From Mariniphaga sp. (lineage in GTDB: Bacteria > Bacteroidota > Bacteroidia > Bacteroidales > Prolixibacteraceae): a DNA stretch of 7,201 bases. Under the pieces are notes generated by a model. That model was not told where the DNA came from. It saw nothing but the letters and a program-made list of their open reading frames with translations, and made no database searches. Location of the stretch: the NCBI GenBank assembly GCA_013203525.1, contig JABMQB010000537.1, positions 1 through 7,201 on the forward strand, in the 5' to 3' direction. Numbering within the stretch: the first letter of the stretch is position 1; each line of letters begins with the position of its first letter. Position numbers and translations under genes: made by a program. This document shows positions 6,274-7,201 of this stretch, piece after piece.

Positions 6274-7201
6274 ATGACAATACGTAAAACGGGTATCTTA
6301 TTAATTTTTATTAGTTTGATATTCATATCATGCGAAGATAACTCTCAAAATTTTGTTGTTGATTTTAATAATACCTACAACCGTATTTGGGTAGGGAAGG
6401 ATTTTTGGGCAATTCCTCTTGAAGATTGGAAAGTAGAAAATACAAAACTTATTTGTACAGGTACAGTCCCTGAATCGAGGGTAAATATACTTACCCGGAT
6501 TTTATCACCCGATCCGGGAGATTTTAATCTTTCAGCTCAAATGGGTTTACATGAAAAAGGTGAAGAGTTGGGCTCTGCAGGATTTCTGTTAGGGATTTAC
6601 GACAAAGAAGATCCGGATATTAAGGCAGCTTGTTATTTTGGAAAAGGGATTAAAGCTGGTGTTAGCCTTGAAGGGTATGCTTTTCTGGGTGATCAAAAAA
6701 TGGAACTTTTATCCGATTTTGCATGGGATCAATTTGATTTATCAGTTGAAGGGACCAATAATCAGTTGACTTTAAATCTTGTTGATAAAAATGGATTAAA
6801 AACTGAACTTTCTATTAGTATTAAGGGTATTCATGGGCTTGTGGCAGTAGCAAATAACCTTGTTCCTGATGAAAATAAAAAAGCAGGTAACTCAAATTTT
6901 TGGTTTGATAATATTAAGTTAACAGGATCTAAAATTGAAGTTCACGAAGAGAACTCATTTGGTCCCATATTATGGACGATGTATACTTTAAGCAAGGGAA
7001 CTGTTAAATTGATGGCACTATTACCACCTATTGGTGAAAAGGATAACCAGGATATTAGCCTTCAGCTAAGAAAAGAAAATGAATGGGTGACAATCGCAAC
7101 GGAAAAAATAGAAAAGGATTCCAGGACAGCGGTTTTTAAAATTGAAAACTGGGATATAGCAAAGGAGGTTGAATATCGGGTTTTATATAATGAAAAAGGA
7201 A
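6274..7201 (+). CDS. Lipoprotein with lectin-like N-terminal domain, probable start of a PhoD-type phosphatase, 3' end missing
   Basis: The frame stays open for 309 codons from ATG 6274 to the right edge. A type II signal peptide ends in IFISC (Cys20), followed by Glu-Asp; acidic residues just after the cysteine resemble the surface-export signal of Bacteroidota lipoproteins. Residues 38-54 (IWVGKDFWAIPLEDWKV), then a segment with VNILTRILSP, GSAGFLLGIYD and NFWFDNIKLTGSK, look like a beta-sandwich (concanavalin A/LamG-like) fold. A second part, FGPILWTMYTLSKG, then KLMALLPPIG and an ENWD...VEYRVLY stretch, resembles a small beta domain. From memory this pattern occurs in front of PhoD-like metallophosphoesterases (annotated alkaline phosphatase D) in Bacteroidota and Planctomycetes. 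No catalytic phosphatase motif is in the window, so the enzyme name is inference; a glycan-binding lipoprotein is the alternative. It has its own likely promoter box but lies near the sulfatase and GH5 genes. Confidence 0.72.
   Translation, partial: MTIRKTGILLIFISLIFISCEDNSQNFVVDFNNTYNRIWVGKDFWAIPLEDWKVENTKLICTGTVPESRVNILTRILSPDPGDFNLSAQMGLHEKGEELGSAGFLLGIYDKEDPDIKAACYFGKGIKAGVSLEGYAFLGDQKMELLSDFAWDQFDLSVEGTNNQLTLNLVDKNGLKTELSISIKGIHGLVAVANNLVPDENKKAGNSNFWFDNIKLTGSKIEVHEENSFGPILWTMYTLSKGTVKLMALLPPIGEKDNQDISLQLRKENEWVTIATEKIEKDSRTAVFKIENWDIAKEVEYRVLYNEKG

Overview
This AT-rich window, with every real gene on the + strand, looks like a chromosome segment from a member of the Bacteroidota, probably an environmental or marine lineage near Marinilabiliales/Prolixibacteraceae (lineage inferred from protein style only). 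The clues are the gene order coaBC - DUF4835 (PorD-type protein) - recN, known to me from Bacteroidota genomes. Start codons also lack clear Shine-Dalgarno sequences, there is one good TAnnTTTG-type -7 promoter box, and lipoprotein signal peptides are frequent.

Layout: positions 1-3561 hold a housekeeping cluster. It starts with the 3' three quarters of coaBC (coenzyme A synthesis, cut by the left edge). An exported DUF4835 protein tied to type IX secretion follows, then recN (SMC-like DNA double-strand-break repair ATPase). The genes lie 10-33 bases apart, so co-transcription is likely.

A 96-base gap (3562-3657) with a nested inverted repeat separates this from a second, functionally different group that faces the cell envelope. 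The group holds a lipoprotein sulfatase closely resembling N-sulfoglucosamine sulfohydrolase (sulfamidase), then 26 bases on a Tat-exported glycoside hydrolase of the GH5 cellulase-like type. After a 58-base gap with a promoter-like box comes a lipoprotein with a lectin-like N-terminal part, recognised tentatively as the front of a PhoD-type phosphatase and cut by the right edge. The sulfatase and GH5 enzyme plausibly work together in the periplasm or at the cell surface on a sulfated glycan. No SusC/SusD pair, regulator or sulfatase-maturating enzyme is visible here.

I found no RNA genes, CRISPR arrays, insertion sequences or attachment sites. There is no gene-free stretch over 300 bases. 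I see no clear new multi-gene system. The items most worth a second look are an A10 tract exactly at the CoaC/CoaB domain junction, the non-canonical CoaC active-site motifs, the cysteine cluster around the catalytic glutamates of the GH5 enzyme, and the sulfatase/GH5/PhoD-like neighbourhood.
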